From: Ambrosia x helenae
Taxonomy: Eukaryota; Streptophyta; Magnoliopsida; Asterales; Asteraceae
DNA length: 64,000 bases
Reading direction: 5' to 3'
Assembly: GCA_030844895.1 (NCBI GenBank)
Contig: CM061227.1
Location: 75,442,575-75,506,574, forward strand
Below the pieces are notes generated by a model. It did not search any database. It was not told where the DNA came from and saw nothing but the letters and a program-made list of their open reading frames with translations. Below are positions 10,543-20,922 of the stretch, piece by piece. Position 1 is the stretch's first letter, and each line of letters starts with the position of its first letter. Position numbers and translations under genes: made by a program.

Positions 10543-11802
10543 TGTAACACCCCAACCGATGGCGGAAACATCGAGGTGTCACGTAAGAATGAGTATACAA
10601 TAGCACATGGTAACCAAATTTTAATTGAAATTAATTTAAAGTGCAAATATCCAAAAATGGAAATACATAATGAGTTTTAAGTGGAAATCTAATACATCAC
10701 AAAAACCAAACAAGCATAGACTTCAGTTTGCCTTCTCATGTAAATACTCTAGTCTTCATGCATCATTATTTCCTGTTGTGTTGTAGAAAAATGGGGGGGT
10801 CAACTAGAAGTTGGTGAGAATACATAAGCCATGTCAAGCAAATAGTTTAAGTATAAAAGTTTAGCAATTCGTATGTCTATCGTAAGTTTAAGTCTACATG
10901 AATAAACACAATAATGTTGAATCGACACAATCAAACCTCCGACTAGTTTAGGTCCATCCCGTCATTCACGGTTCACCTTAATAATATGTTGGAACGATAA
11001 CAATCACCCACGCTACCTATGTAGGAGGTACACGTATCCGGGTGGGATTGTCAATCCAATAGATCTATTATTGAGTATCGCCGGCTTGGCCATAGCTAAT
11101 AATTATGTAATGTTGAAACTCGTTGAAACTCGTTGAAACTGTTGTTGTTGTCTAATTCATGAGGCATTAAAGTTTACAACTAGACATGCATGTAGAATTG
11201 CTTAAGTATAATGTTGCAAGTATGAAGAATTGCATAAACATGGTTACGTAAACTCACCTTAGCTAAGTATTAAGTCTCGAGAAATAGAATATGTGTAGCC
11301 CCAAAGTTTCCAATTACAAGAGCTTATAATCAAAGCTTCAATTGTAAAAGTAATAGACTATAGAAGAAAGGTATGAGGGAAAGTTTAATCGGATTGAAAC
11401 AATCGATTTAGAGGTGCAAAGTATAATGAGTCATAGGTGGGTTTTTATACTAGTTTTGGATTCAATTAGCCATTAAAATTGGTCAACACCATAAAGTAAG
11501 ATTTTATGATGAATTGACTATTTGACTAAGACTTTGACTGTTTGACTAAGACTTTGACTATTTGACTCAAGACTTTATTTAAAAAAAATCATGTATGTGA
11601 AAAAAAAGAATTTAGAATCATATTATTATTATTATTATTATTATTTATATACATTTATGTATGTATATAAGTTGTGAGTTAGGATAAATAAAGACTTAGG
11701 CACATTTGTATAATATTAATGATAAAGGTGTAATAAAAAATATATATATATATAAGGGCTTTTTATGTATTAAAATTTTGGAGAAAATTTTGCGATGTTA
11801 CA
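10543..11802 (-). repeat. B right LTR (5' LTR in element orientation)
   Basis: A complete 1260-bp copy from TGTAACACCCC to GATGTTACA, followed by the GCAGC duplication. It contains ATT and TA microsatellites that differ slightly in length from the left copy. Confidence 0.92.
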
Positions 11803-11882
11803 GCAGCTACCGACCAAGGATCCATAGTTGTCTGCTGTTGTGGTGTCGTATTAGGTCTTGGTGTAGTAGGAAAGTTCCACAT
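11803..11882 (-). pseudogene. gag: R1 gag, N-terminal fragment with start codon
   Basis: The minus-strand ATG at 11882-11880 begins MWNFPTTP, parallel to MWRFQTTPG of F, and continues to MDPWSVAA. B interrupts it at 11803. Confidence 0.85.
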
Positions 11883-12476
11883 ATCAATCTAAAAATGATT
11901 AGACACGAAAAGATTAGAAAAATTTTATAACAGATTCTACGTTCGACCCTTTGGTATGATCGTGTGGTCGAATGTACAAAATAGTTCATGTTCGACCGTT
12001 TGTCAAGGTTTGAATGTAGAAAATAACCAACTCAAATCTCTTTCGACCGTTTACACCCACTTTCGACCACCCGTTTAGTCGAATGAACCTAATATGGTCG
12101 AATGAACAAATAAACACTGATAAACACTAGATTCGACCAACTAACACCCACGTTCGACCAAATAAACCTACTCTTTCGACCAGTCTCCCTAGGTTCGACC
12201 CTACATGATTCAAAAACGGTTATTCTTTGAAAATCAGTTAATTTTGATCAAATTTTTCAAAAGTTGATGAAATTTGATGATTCTAATCAGGTTTTGCCTC
12301 GGATTTGATTTGGAACAAGTTTAACAAAGAGAATTATGAGTTTTATCCATGAAAGCAAGTTCTAATCAATCAATTTATCACCAAAATCAGTTTATCAATG
12401 AAAAACAGAAAGTTTTGATCAAAATACGGTCCAAATCAGCTGTAATATTATCAAATTGTAGTTGTTTGATCCATAT
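11883..12476 (-). promoter_or_regulatory. R1 5' leader between primer site and gag
   Basis: Non-coding, about 590 nt. The half near gag is packed with TTCGACC / GGTCGAA motifs, roughly a dozen between 11940 and 12200. The leaders of S (13905-14290) and F (52735-53040) show the same arrays. Function unknown; it may belong to RNA packaging or transcriptional control. Confidence 0.65.
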
Positions 12477-12489
12477 GGCTCTGATACCA
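12477..12489 (-). other. R1 primer binding site
   Basis: The minus strand reads TGGTATCAGAGCC (initiator methionine tRNA complement) after AAG and the LTR end TACA. Confidence 0.88.
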
Positions 12490-12492
12490 CTT

Positions 12493-13030
12493 TGTAGAAG
12501 GATCGATTTGACAAAAACTATTGGTTTGATCAAACAAGTCTACTAATTCAGGTGCGGAATCCCTGAATCAGTTACAAAATGATAATAATATCAACAAAAC
12601 ACAGAAATCATCATTAAAGCTTTCACTTCATTCAATAACACATTCAATTACACGTTAAAAAGATGTTTATAATGATTAAATGACGTGTACAGACTTGACA
12701 CAAAACCCTAGGGAGAACACAAACTGGAGGGAAAACAAAATGACCAAAAGTTACATTACAAAAATCAACTTGACCTTATATTGGCCTGCACATTCGCCCA
12801 TTTGTGTTTGTCGAATGTGCAGGTTCGACCAAACAAGGTGGTCGAACCAAGCTATACATTAAATTCTATACTACCTTCGACCTCCTGTTCTCCTTCGACC
12901 CTTTATATCTTCCTTCGACCGTTCAGAAAACCACATTCGACCAATAAGAGACTCCTTCGACCATTCGACTAAGAACAAAAACATATGTTAAATGCAATCC
13001 AAAGCATTAGTCGCACAATATGCATCTACA
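12493..13030 (-). repeat. R1 5' LTR
   Basis: A 538-bp LTR; on the minus strand it starts TGTAGATGCA at 13030 and ends CTTCTACA at 12493. It is similar in length and motif order to the LTRs of R2 and E1. U3 has CATTCGACC and GGGCGAATGTGCAG motifs ahead of a poorly preserved TATA region near 12775. Confidence 0.88.
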
Positions 13031-13077
13031 ACTTATCATACCAAAAAGCAAACATTCATTTCAAAACCCAAAAGATA

Positions 13078-13608
13078 TGTTAGTTCATTATTCATGTATG
13101 TCCCCAGCTAGTGATCCGGTACTGCATGTCGGAGGTTCAGATTATCAGGAAATGACCAAGAATTTAGCTTAAGTATACATTCAGCCTATCGGATAGTCGA
13201 ATGGAGTTCATTACAGGTCGAATGTAGATTGATTGAAGAAGAAGGCTTCATTTGAACCCCTAAAGGGTCGAATGAACACTTTCGACCTCACGTAAGGGGC
13301 GAAGGTGGAAACCTTATAAATAGGGAAAAGTTAGTTATTTTTAAGAGAAAGTTATAATTTGAGCTTTTCCCTAGTTTGTGTGTGTGATATTCTCTGTATT
13401 AGGTCTAGGTTTGATCTGTAATTGTTGATATTTTGATCTAATATACGAGTAAAGTTATGGAAATTGCTCGGTGATTTGTTATCTGTTTTCATCATGATCA
13501 TTACGGTTTATTTATGAATCATTTTGCATGATCGGAGGGGATTCCGCACCCTACGGTTGGTATTCGTGAGATTACGGTTCGTGATTACGATCCTAAAACA
13601 AATTCTCA
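13078..13608 (+). repeat. S 5' LTR
   Basis: It runs from TGTTAGTTCATT to TTCTCA. TATAAATA is at 13315-13322. Upstream lie several GGTCGAATG and TTCGACC motifs. The sequence differs from the E1/R1/R2 LTR group, so S belongs to another subfamily. Confidence 0.9.
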
Positions 13609-13610
13609 AT

Positions 13611-13622
13611 TGGTATCAGAGA
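13611..13622 (+). other. S primer binding site
   Basis: TGGTATCAGAGA lies two bases inside the 5' LTR. It is complementary to initiator methionine tRNA apart from the last base. Confidence 0.85.
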
Positions 13623-14380
13623 ATAGGCTCGATTTCACGATTGCAAATTGATCTGAATTGATGAAAACAGATTAGAATTCTGGTTTAATGATCAAAACCC
13701 TAGAAATTTTGAAGCTTTTCATAAAAAACATGGTTTTTGATTAAATTGGAGTTGAATTTGATGTTGTTTTCAAAAATCCTTTCACAAATGTTTGTGTAAC
13801 TTCAAATCCGCACAAAACCTATCAAATTTCATTACATTTGGTGAAAATTTTGTCAAAAACCGATCAGATTCGTGTTCTTGAGGTTGAAGATGATGAACAT
13901 ACCTGAAAAGGTTGAATGTGAGATTTGAGGGTCGAACCTAGCTTTTTCTGGTTGAACATGAATCATTTTAGGTCGAACTAAGAGGTTGTGTGTGCTGTTT
14001 TGTCCATTCGACCAGTATTTGGCACATTCGACCTTACGGGAAGTCGAAAGTGGAGTTTAAACGGTCGAAAGTGAGTTAGTGTTTTACAGTTTTCACATTC
14101 GAGTAAGAGGAAAGGGTCGAACCTGGAAATTTTCCACATTCGAACCCTCGATTAGATTTCATCAGGTCGAAAGTAAGTACCTGATTTTCAAAGATTATCA
14201 TTCTTGAGGTCGAACCTAGACTGAGTTACATTCGACCCTTTTAAAAGGTCGAATAAGACTATATTTTTCCAGGTTCGAACTCACGAAGATTTGGATAATA
14301 TTTTTCAAATTTTATAGTGTAAAAAAATTTCGAAAAAGCCTGATTTTAGATAATTTTTGAAATAATTTTTTTGTTGAAAA
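13623..14380 (+). promoter_or_regulatory. S 5' leader with GGTCGAA motif array
   Basis: Non-coding. From about 13905 to 14290 the motifs GGTCGAA, CATTCGACC and TTCGAACC recur on both strands at spacings of 15-40 bp, as in the leaders of R1 and F. Confidence 0.6.
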
Positions 14381-15114
14381 ATGATAAATTACTTGGCTAT
14401 ATCAAGAATTGATGATCAGATAAAAGCTGCAATGCAACAAAAGCTAACATGGGAACAAGTTGTTGCATCAATGATTCAAAAATCTGTTACACAACCAGTT
14501 GTGCAACCAACTGATAAAATGGTTAATGTGAATTAGTGTGTTAGCAAAGTACGTGTTAAAAGTAATGTTGTGTGTCTTGTCAAACAAGTGAGGAATGATG
14601 ATTCAAGTGAATTGTCAGAAAGTGATATGAGTTCAGATACGAGTTCAAAAAAGAGTGAATCATGAGGAAGTGATACATCAAAGCTGGTTTTACTAATTGT
14701 TCTGATTGTGTCAAATTGAAAAATGAAGTGCTGAAACTTCTTGAGGGCAAACAGAACTTAACAAATAAACTTGAAAGATTTCAAATTGAAAATAAAATTT
14801 TGGCAAATAATGAAAGACATTTTATGAATCAAATTGAATCTTTTAAGAAAGAGATTTGAGAGCTTCAAAACACTATTTCAAAGAATAATTCCACATCAGA
14901 GTTGGAAATCACAACACCTTGTGTTGTTGATTCTGAATCTAAGGTGCAATCTGTGTTTGAAGAGAAAACTGAAAATGTGGTAGCAACTTCAGAACCTGAA
15001 TCTGAAGAGAAACCCATATTCAAGTTTCCTGAAGGAGTTGAAGGATCCTATTTGTTGGTAGGACAGGACAAATTGATTTTCAATAAAGATTTTCCAATTG
15101 ATAATATCGAATGA
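14381..15114 (+). pseudogene. S remnant of the second ORF (coiled-coil part), several breaks
   Basis: A 51-codon ORF starts at ATG 14381 (MINYLAISRIDDQ) and stops at 14534. Further on, in other frames, a peptide with CSDCVKLKNEVLKLLEG and QIESFKKEI matches the coiled-coil part of F's second ORF (CGTCDRLTEENKQL, GYKKDISDL). A 70-codon stretch (14902-15114) matches F near DKIISDEEFPI. The Gag core seen in F is absent. Stops and frame changes make this a pseudogene. Confidence 0.7.
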
Positions 15115-15301
15115 TCTGTACTTAAATGTATCTTTGTCGATAACAATGATTTGATAAATCAATTTAGAAATCAATTTGGTCATCTTCATTTTGAACTCAT
15201 TCCTAACCAACATGAGAATGTAAAGGATCAGCCTGGGAATAAAAAAAAAAAATCCTAGGACAAAAGAACCAAAACCGAACAAATCGAAAGGTAATGATCA
15301 G

Positions 15302-16087
15302 ATGAAAAATTCTTATCAATGGAATTCAAGAAGTTTTTCATCTAGAACACATTACTTTTATGATTCTCAAAGTCACTCTCGATTTGATGGTTATTGGAGA
15401 AACAACACACCACAGTATTCTCATGGTTATGTTGAATGGAGAAATTGTTTTGAATGTGGTGAAGTTGGTCATATTGCTGCTCATTGTCCCTACTGGTATT
15501 GGGATGAAGGGTATGCATGTGATTTTGTGGAATATAGGTCTTGTTATAACTACGGAGAGTGTGGGCATTTAGTTGCTTCCTGTCCATATGTTAAACAGAA
15601 AAAGACCGAAGTGAAATTTGCTAAAAATTCAAGCAATGTCAAAAAGCCTGTATCCCCAAAACCAATCAAGAAACAAAAGGGGAAACAAGATGTGTATGAC
15701 AATCGTAACAAAATTGCCTTGAATAAAAATGGAGATTGTGATAGGGTTGCTAAGGTAAGGGGTAGTTCTAAGGCTAAGCCTAAGAATAACTCTAAACCTG
15801 AACCTTTATTAGTTAAGTCTGAGAAGGTTCCAAACAAGGTTCAGAAGCAGGTGTCAAACATGAAACCTGAAAAGTCAACAATCAAAACGATTTCAACAAA
15901 ATCTAAAATAAACTCTGAGCGTGTTTGGAAACCTAAATCACTTTCTAAATCAATAGCAATTTCTACTTCAAATCAATCCATTGAAAAACCAATTGATTTT
16001 TCAAAAGGAGAATGGATTGGCATTCCGAGGATTGATGACCTTGGACGACCCATCATTGTGAAGGGATGGATTCCTCTCTCCTACTAA
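15302..16087 (+). CDS. S second-ORF C-terminal part with zinc knuckle
   Basis: Open for 261 codons. Residues about 46-59 form a CX2CX4HX4C knuckle, CFECGEVGHIAAHC. A second copy near residue 80, CYNYGECGHLVASC, has Tyr in place of the second Cys and is probably dead. A Lys/Ser/Pro-rich tail follows. It corresponds to the region of F's second ORF around CFKCGERGHLLAQC and is probably a nucleic-acid-binding part of the Gag-side proteins. AAG followed by GTAAGG at 15752-15760 is a candidate splice donor. The frame ends at TAA 16085-16087. Confidence 0.7.
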   Translation: MKNSYQWNSRSFSSRTHYFYDSQSHSRFDGYWRNNTPQYSHGYVEWRNCFECGEVGHIAAHCPYWYWDEGYACDFVEYRSCYNYGECGHLVASCPYVKQKKTEVKFAKNSSNVKKPVSPKPIKKQKGKQDVYDNRNKIALNKNGDCDRVAKVRGSSKAKPKNNSKPEPLLVKSEKVPNKVQKQVSNMKPEKSTIKTISTKSKINSERVWKPKSLSKSIAISTSNQSIEKPIDFSKGEWIGIPRIDDLGRPIIVKGWIPLSY

Positions 16088-16106
16088 TTGTTTAACAAGT
16101 GTGCAG
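15755..16106 (+). other. Candidate intron joining the S second ORF to protease
   Basis: The donor AAG/GTAAGG lies between codons of the upstream frame. A CTAAT branch-like motif is at 16084-16088, and the acceptor TGTGCAG ends at 16106. The downstream protease frame begins at a codon boundary (16107), so removal of these 352 nt would fuse the frames. F has the same arrangement with 169 nt. Confidence 0.5.
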
Positions 16107-16370
16107 GTTGTTCCAGACAGACCTATTAGCTATCTTTTGATAGTGGATAGTGGAGCATCTGTATACAATCTATTTATTGGAGAGATGAAGGTCAAGGAAG
16201 TTATAGTGACAAAGAAAAACATGAGTTCAACAGAGAATAGAGTGTTTGTCATCTGTTTCCTACCTGTGAAGTCGGAAAACGTTGCAATCTCATGTAATTG
16301 CTCTCAGGTTTTGAATTTCAACAATAGATGCGACAAAACGGTTTATTCTAAACTCTCTTATCTTTGTTAA
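16107..16370 (+). pseudogene. pol: S protease start joined to RNase H remnant
   Basis: LLIVDSGAS keeps the retropepsin active-site triplet region. About 100 nt later, the nucleotide sequence around 16263-16335 resembles the RNase H region of E1 and F (the part coding CEAEYVSASSCCSQVL and QQQM), but in a broken frame. Everything between protease and late RNase H, over 2.5 kb, is deleted. Confidence 0.65.
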
Positions 16371-18080
16371 TGATTTTACTAATTGAAAGATCTTTGTGAG
16401 TAAAGTAATCTGAGTGGGAAAATGGTTTTTGAAACTCAATGAGTAAACCGCATCGGATATCATTTTATTTTGTTTTTCTTCAAAAAGTTTAAAAATCCAA
16501 AAATATGCTTATTTTTAGATTTTTAGGGGGAGAAAATTTCAGAAAAATCAAAATTAAAAATTAGAAAATAAAAAAATGAGTTTTCCTGGAGAAAAGGAGG
16601 AGATGATAGTACATCAGTGGACTGTCAGACTACTCTGAGAACAAAATGAATTGATAAACATTGAGTAGCCACTACAATTATATATTGGTAGGCTTGAAAT
16701 CAAAGGTTAAAGTTCAGCATGGTGATATAAATCTAAAATCAATAACTGATAATCATGTGGATCAACGTCTCGTTGGCATATGGTCTTAGTACCGAAATTT
16801 CGTTTGATAGATTGCCAAAATCGGAGGTTTCAGGTCATTATATTGTTTGTTATCTGGGGATAGCCTAACTGATCTTTTATCGTATTGATTTACGGACCTA
16901 GATCAGTCAGAGTATCTTAACAAAAGATCTTTAATGACAAATCCTTAAGTTACCGAATGAAGAACTTAACATGTGTGATGATGATCAAAGATTATCTAAT
17001 GTATCATATCAATACTATGATGAAAATCATATATGATATTAGTCCTCACCCTGGTTGAGTGCATAAGTCACTTTGAAGCATTAATTTGCTGACCTGTCAC
17101 CTATGTGCCTCATACCTTGTAACTTACAGATAACTACAACATAATCACGCATTACGATGAAACTTTGCGCAATTCTTGATACTGGAATGTGTCGCGTGTG
17201 CGGGGACCATAGATTTTTCAGTATCTAATATTACCTTAACATATCTAAAGTGCTGAACAATGAATAATGATTTTGAGTTTAAGTGGACAAACATACTGGT
17301 AATGGTTGTAGGATGCTCAATGATAAAAACAGAAAATTGTTCAATTAGAGTTTTGATTGACTGTTTCAATACTGATATGATCCTCTTACCGGAAAATTCG
17401 CAAAAATATGTTTAGTTTACTTTTATGAAATCTATTTAAAAATTCAAAAAGATTTTTAGTGTGTTTTAGCATAACCTTTGAAAAATCAAAATGTTGTGTT
17501 TCTACTTTATTTTCGATAACCGATGATGGATACTTAATGTGAATGCTCGGATACTTACAAGTTGAAAAAGACTGCAAATTTTCAAGTTTCTGGTACAAAT
17601 GAAAATTGTTTTATAGTTCAGGGGGAGAACTATTGAGGGTCAAAAGGAATGTGAAGAGTACTTTCGAGATTTTTGTCGTGTCTAACGCTGGTTGTAGTTT
17701 GTGCAGTTTTTAGTAAATTTTTCTACAGAATTAAACACAACAGGTGCACTCTTCAAGATTCATCGACAAAGTGTGTAACTGAACAAGACCCAAACCTGAA
17801 CATCAAGATCACCAGAACAACAGAAACTAGTCAGAGGTTGTTAAAGAAATGACTGAAAATCGAAGAATTTCAAGAATTGTTTATTGTTCATCTCTGGACC
17901 AACAAAAGACAAAGCCAAGATTTCTTGAGTCTGTCTGAGATTTCGATGCTTACTGCAGAGATAGACAAGAACTTCGACACAACCGTGCATGAAGAGGGAA
18001 AGTTTTCAAGTCGTTCAAGATGATGAGATCAAGACTTGAAGAATTGTTAACTTTCTGATTTGGTACATCACTAACTAGGT
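16371..18080 (+). other. S conserved post-pol block and 3' untranslated region, no gene
   Basis: It shares the landmarks of E1, R2 and F: GATAGTACATCAGTGG near 16604, CATATGGTCTTAGTACC near 16776, CTGGGGATAG near 16855, ATTAATTTGCTGACCTGT near 17080 and TGATATGATCC near 17370. Extra polypurine-like motifs AGGGGGAG lie at about 16525 and 17619. No env-position ORF is present. Confidence 0.7.
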
Positions 18081-18093
18081 CCAAGGGGGAGAT
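18081..18093 (+). other. S polypurine tract
   Basis: CAAGGGGGAGAT lies directly before the TG of the 3' LTR. Confidence 0.85.
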
Positions 18094-18625
18094 TGTAAGT
18101 GCATTATTCATGTATGTCCCCAGCTAGTGATCCGGTACTGCATGTCGGAGGTTCAGATTATCAGGAAATGACTAAGAATTTAGCTTAAGAATAAATTCGG
18201 CCTATCGGATGGTCAAATGGAGTTCATTATAGGTCGAATGTAGATTGATTGAAGAAGAAGGCTTCATTTGAACCCCTAAAGGGTCGAATGAACACTTTCG
18301 ACCTCACGTAAGGGGCGAAGGTGGAAACCTTATAAATAGGGAAAAGTTAGTTATTTTTAAGAGAGAGTTATAATTTGAGCTTTTTCCCTAGTTTGTGTGT
18401 GTGATATTCTCTGTATTAGGTCTAGGTTTGATCTGTAATTGTTGATATTTTCATCTAATATACGAGTAAAGTTATGGAAACTGCTTGGTGATTTGTTATC
18501 TGTTTTCATCACGATCATTACGGTTTAATTCTGAATCATTTTGCACGATTGGAGGGGATTCCGCACCCTACGGTTGGTATTCGTGAGATCACGGTTCAGT
18601 ATTACGATCCTTAAATGAATTCTCA
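18094..18625 (+). repeat. S 3' LTR
   Basis: 532 bp from TGTAAGTGCATT to TTCTCA, parallel to 13078-13608, with TATAAATA at 18331-18338. Differences from the 5' copy are scattered. Confidence 0.9.
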
Positions 18626-18884
18626 AGTGATAATTGAAATCAAGTGGCTTGTGCTAAAATCATAGGAACATAAGTTGACTATATGTCCGATTTACTTACC
18701 AGAATCCTAGGCATCGTAACTGATACACCAACAAACTGGTCGGTTGCCTGGGAACCCTTACTGGCAATTGCAGTTGTCGTCGAAACAACCATATTCGTTG
18801 TCGGTTGAGCGCAAACCACCATCACGTTCAGCCACCGCTCACCCGTCATCAGAACGACGATATACCATTGTAGACAAGGTTAAT
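18626..18884 (-). other. Non-LTR flank with a weak minus-strand exon-like stretch
   Basis: Between roughly 18870 and 18700 the minus strand is open for about 60 codons and ends at GATTCTG followed by GTAAGT, a good donor. I do not recognise the peptide. It could be a captured gene fragment in a DNA transposon or chance. No other gene is visible here. Confidence 0.25.
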
Positions 18885-19016
18885 CACGAAGATGCCAACG
18901 ATCACTGTTCAACTTAGTCACCGATATTTACGAAGATGCCAACGATCACTATTCAACTTAGTCACCGATATTTACGAAGATGCCAACGATTATTGTTCAA
19001 CTTAGTCATCGATAAA
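18885..19016. repeat. 44-bp tandem repeat, three copies
   Basis: Three consecutive units begin ACGAAGATGCCAACGATCA and end CCGATATTT, with one to a few differences among them. The period is not a multiple of three, so this is not a coding repeat. Confidence 0.85.
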
Positions 19017-19820
19017 TATATTTGAATTAATAATCCTAATAAGATGATTTAAATTTTGGAGAGAGATCAATGTTATGAATAGGTGAAACCCAATTGAGGC
19101 TTCTATGTGTTTTCTATCAACAAGAAGCTTCTATGAACAGAGCCTTGTTGTATCTATATATTTCCATAGAAGAGATATATAAGGCTATATATACGCTTAC
19201 GGTAGATTCCCACATACTGATAAGATTTGGCCTAAATCCAAAGTTGCAAATAATATGGGCTGATCTTAATGTGATTCATAATAACCACCACAAATCTTGA
19301 ACTATTAGCAGGCCAATATCAATAGTAATCAGATTATAAATCTAAAACAGAGATATCCAATTAAACAGAGGACCTAAGATAATCAACTCAACAATTCACC
19401 AGATCTAATCTTAAACATTAAATTAATCTAAAATATTACTAATTTCACAACACAATTTAAGATAACTTTATGATCTAATAAACATTAGAATCCACAAGTT
19501 CATAAACAATTAAACACATAAATAGGCCTTAGCAAAACCTAACGACAAAACCCTGACTTTTAAAACAGAACAAACTTGAGACTTTCCTGTTGCACAACAC
19601 AATTGTATGAATAAGTATTCGGATGAAAAACATAGGCACGATATAGTGAAAAAATATACTAGATGTTATACTCACCGGAACCCTAGCTTTCGAACCGTCG
19701 CCGTTCAGATCTAGTACACTTCTCCACTGCTGCTGTTCAGATCTAGTACCTTGTCGGAGTAAGGTGGCCGGCCAGAGGCCATGGCCGGCACCGCTTCTTC
19801 ATTGCTCTCTGTTGTGATCG
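19017..19820. other. A/T-rich non-LTR sequence, no supported gene
   Basis: Only short ORFs. Around 19675-19800 the minus strand is GC-richer and reads like a plant 5' leader ending GGGTTCCG followed by GTGAGT, with GATCTAGTAC repeated twice. It may be a captured exon; no protein can be named. Confidence 0.3.
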
Positions 19821-19826
19821 TGCTCT

Positions 19827-19887
19827 CTCTCTCTCTCTCTCTCTCCCTCCCTCCCTCCCTCCCTCTCTCTCTCTCTCTCTCTCTCTG
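19827..19887. repeat. CT / CCCT microsatellite
   Basis: A run of CT dinucleotides, then CCCT units, then CT again, about 60 bp. Confidence 0.95.
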
Positions 19888-19899
19888 TATGTACTGAAA

Positions 19900-20107
19900 A
19901 AATGGGAGAAAATTTAAGTTTGAGAAAACTTAAATAACTTAGTTTTGATGTTTATGACACTTAAATGATGACACACAAAAGATGTTTGTCATAAATCCTT
20001 TCAATTTTAGAAAATATGACATATTTGTAATGACACACACTTTTGCAAGTCATAAAATCTTGTGTGTCATAATTTGTGTGTCATTAAAAGCATATTTTCT
20101 AGTAGTG
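19900..20107 (-). mobile_element. CACTA-like DNA transposon terminus
   Basis: The minus strand begins at 20107 with CACTACTAGAAAATATGC, the form of a CACTA (En/Spm) terminal inverted repeat. It is followed by several spaced TGACACACAA-type repeats (20030-20095 and 19960-19985), as expected of subterminal repeats. No matching opposite end is visible in the window, and no transposase. The body probably extends left through 18626; S may have cut it. Confidence 0.5.
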
Positions 20108-20395
20108 ACTCCCATATCAATGTCCAAAGAACTTATGGAGAAGAGTTTAAAGGCAACACAGCAAAAAGCAATGGAAGATGAGATCTGGAACAACCTAGAA
20201 GCAAGGGATGACTTAAGCTACAATGAAAAATTGACAAGGTATGAACAAAAGTTGAGTGAGTTAGAAGAAAAGTAAAGTGTTGCTGACGAAGACAAGAGAC
20301 AACAACTGATGACCTTCATCAGTAAAAACAGCAAAACAAAGAAATACTCACTCAAAGGGCTCTCTATAGAAAAACTAACACATAGATCTCAACTT
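20108..20395 (+). other. Short unassigned stretch with a truncated ORF
   Basis: Outside the CACTA end. It is open on the plus strand for about 55 codons (ISMSKELMEKSLKATQQ, Glu/Lys-rich) to a TAA near 20275, with a similar charged peptide continuing after it. It looks like a fragment of a transposon-encoded protein; the family is not recognised. Confidence 0.3.
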
Positions 20396-20909
20396 TGTAT
20401 GCGCGTAGGATCAGAAAATCAACAAAGATAATGATCAAACAAGTTCAATTCAGGTGCGGAATCCCTGAATTGGTCACAAATGATAATAAAACTAGCAAAA
20501 CACAGAAATCCTCATAAACATATTCATTTCATTCAATAAGATAATCAATTACACTTCAAAATGTTGTTTATAATGATTAAACTTGGTTACAGACTCAATA
20601 AAAACCCTAGGGACAAACACACACTGGGAGGGAAAACAAACGACCAAAAGTTAAACATTCAAAAATGATATTGCCTTATATAGACCTGCACATTCGCCCA
20701 AATAGCTTGGTCGAATGTGCAAGTTCGACCGTTCATATAGGGCGAATCTGGTCATACATATAAACAAAACTACATTCGACCTCCCAGTTTCTCCTTCGAC
20801 CAACTGTTTCTACCTCGACCGTTTACTTTCTACCTTCGACCAGCCGATAACAATTATACAACTTGAAATTTGCAATTCAATAGCATTAGTCGCAATATGT
20901 GTATCTACA
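20396..20909 (-). repeat. R2 3' LTR
   Basis: On the minus strand it starts TGTAGATACAC at 20909 and ends GCATACA at 20396. GGTCGAA/GGGCGAATGTG motifs sit upstream of a TATATAA box near 20677-20682. It is closest to the R1 LTR. Confidence 0.88.
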
Positions 20910-20922
20910 AACTCCCCCTCGA
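20910..20922 (-). other. R2 polypurine tract
   Basis: The minus strand reads GAGGGGGAG between the stop codon of the env-position ORF (TAG at 20925-20923) and the LTR. Confidence 0.85.

Larger units (their letters stand above)
8613..11802 (-). mobile_element. B: non-autonomous LTR retrotransposon inserted in R1 gag
   Basis: Two LTRs of about 1.25 kb flank only 0.68 kb of internal sequence. A perfect 5-bp target-site duplication, GCAGC, lies at 8608-8612 and 11803-11807. The primer site is on the minus strand next to the right LTR, so the element runs right to left. No coding capacity is visible. The LTRs differ at only a few positions by eye, so the insertion looks recent. The internal region corresponds to the part of A next to A's primer site, which shows B to be a deletion derivative. 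Confidence 0.92.
8478..13030 (-). mobile_element. R1: minus-strand Sirevirus 5' end, interrupted by E1 and B
   Basis: Read on the minus strand: 5' LTR 13030-12493, primer site 12489-12477, leader, then the start of gag at 11882. Gag is interrupted by B (8613-11802), resumes at 8612-8478, and is cut by E1's 3' LTR. The rest of R1 should lie left of the window beyond E1. Confidence 0.88.
13078..18625 (+). mobile_element. S: deleted, pol-less Sirevirus-type element
   Basis: LTRs of 531 and 532 bp enclose primer site, leader, a decayed second-ORF region, a protease remnant joined to an RNase H remnant, the conserved post-pol block and a polypurine tract. Gag core, integrase and RT are missing, and so is the env-position ORF. 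The LTRs are alike over their full length. The five-base flanks AGATA (13073-13077) and AGTGA (18626-18630) do not match, so no clean target-site duplication is visible. It is non-autonomous and could only have moved using proteins of relatives. Confidence 0.88.

Noticed and set aside
19094..19300. 68-codon ORF as a host gene
   Set aside because: Short, A/T-rich, no recognised motif or supporting exon.
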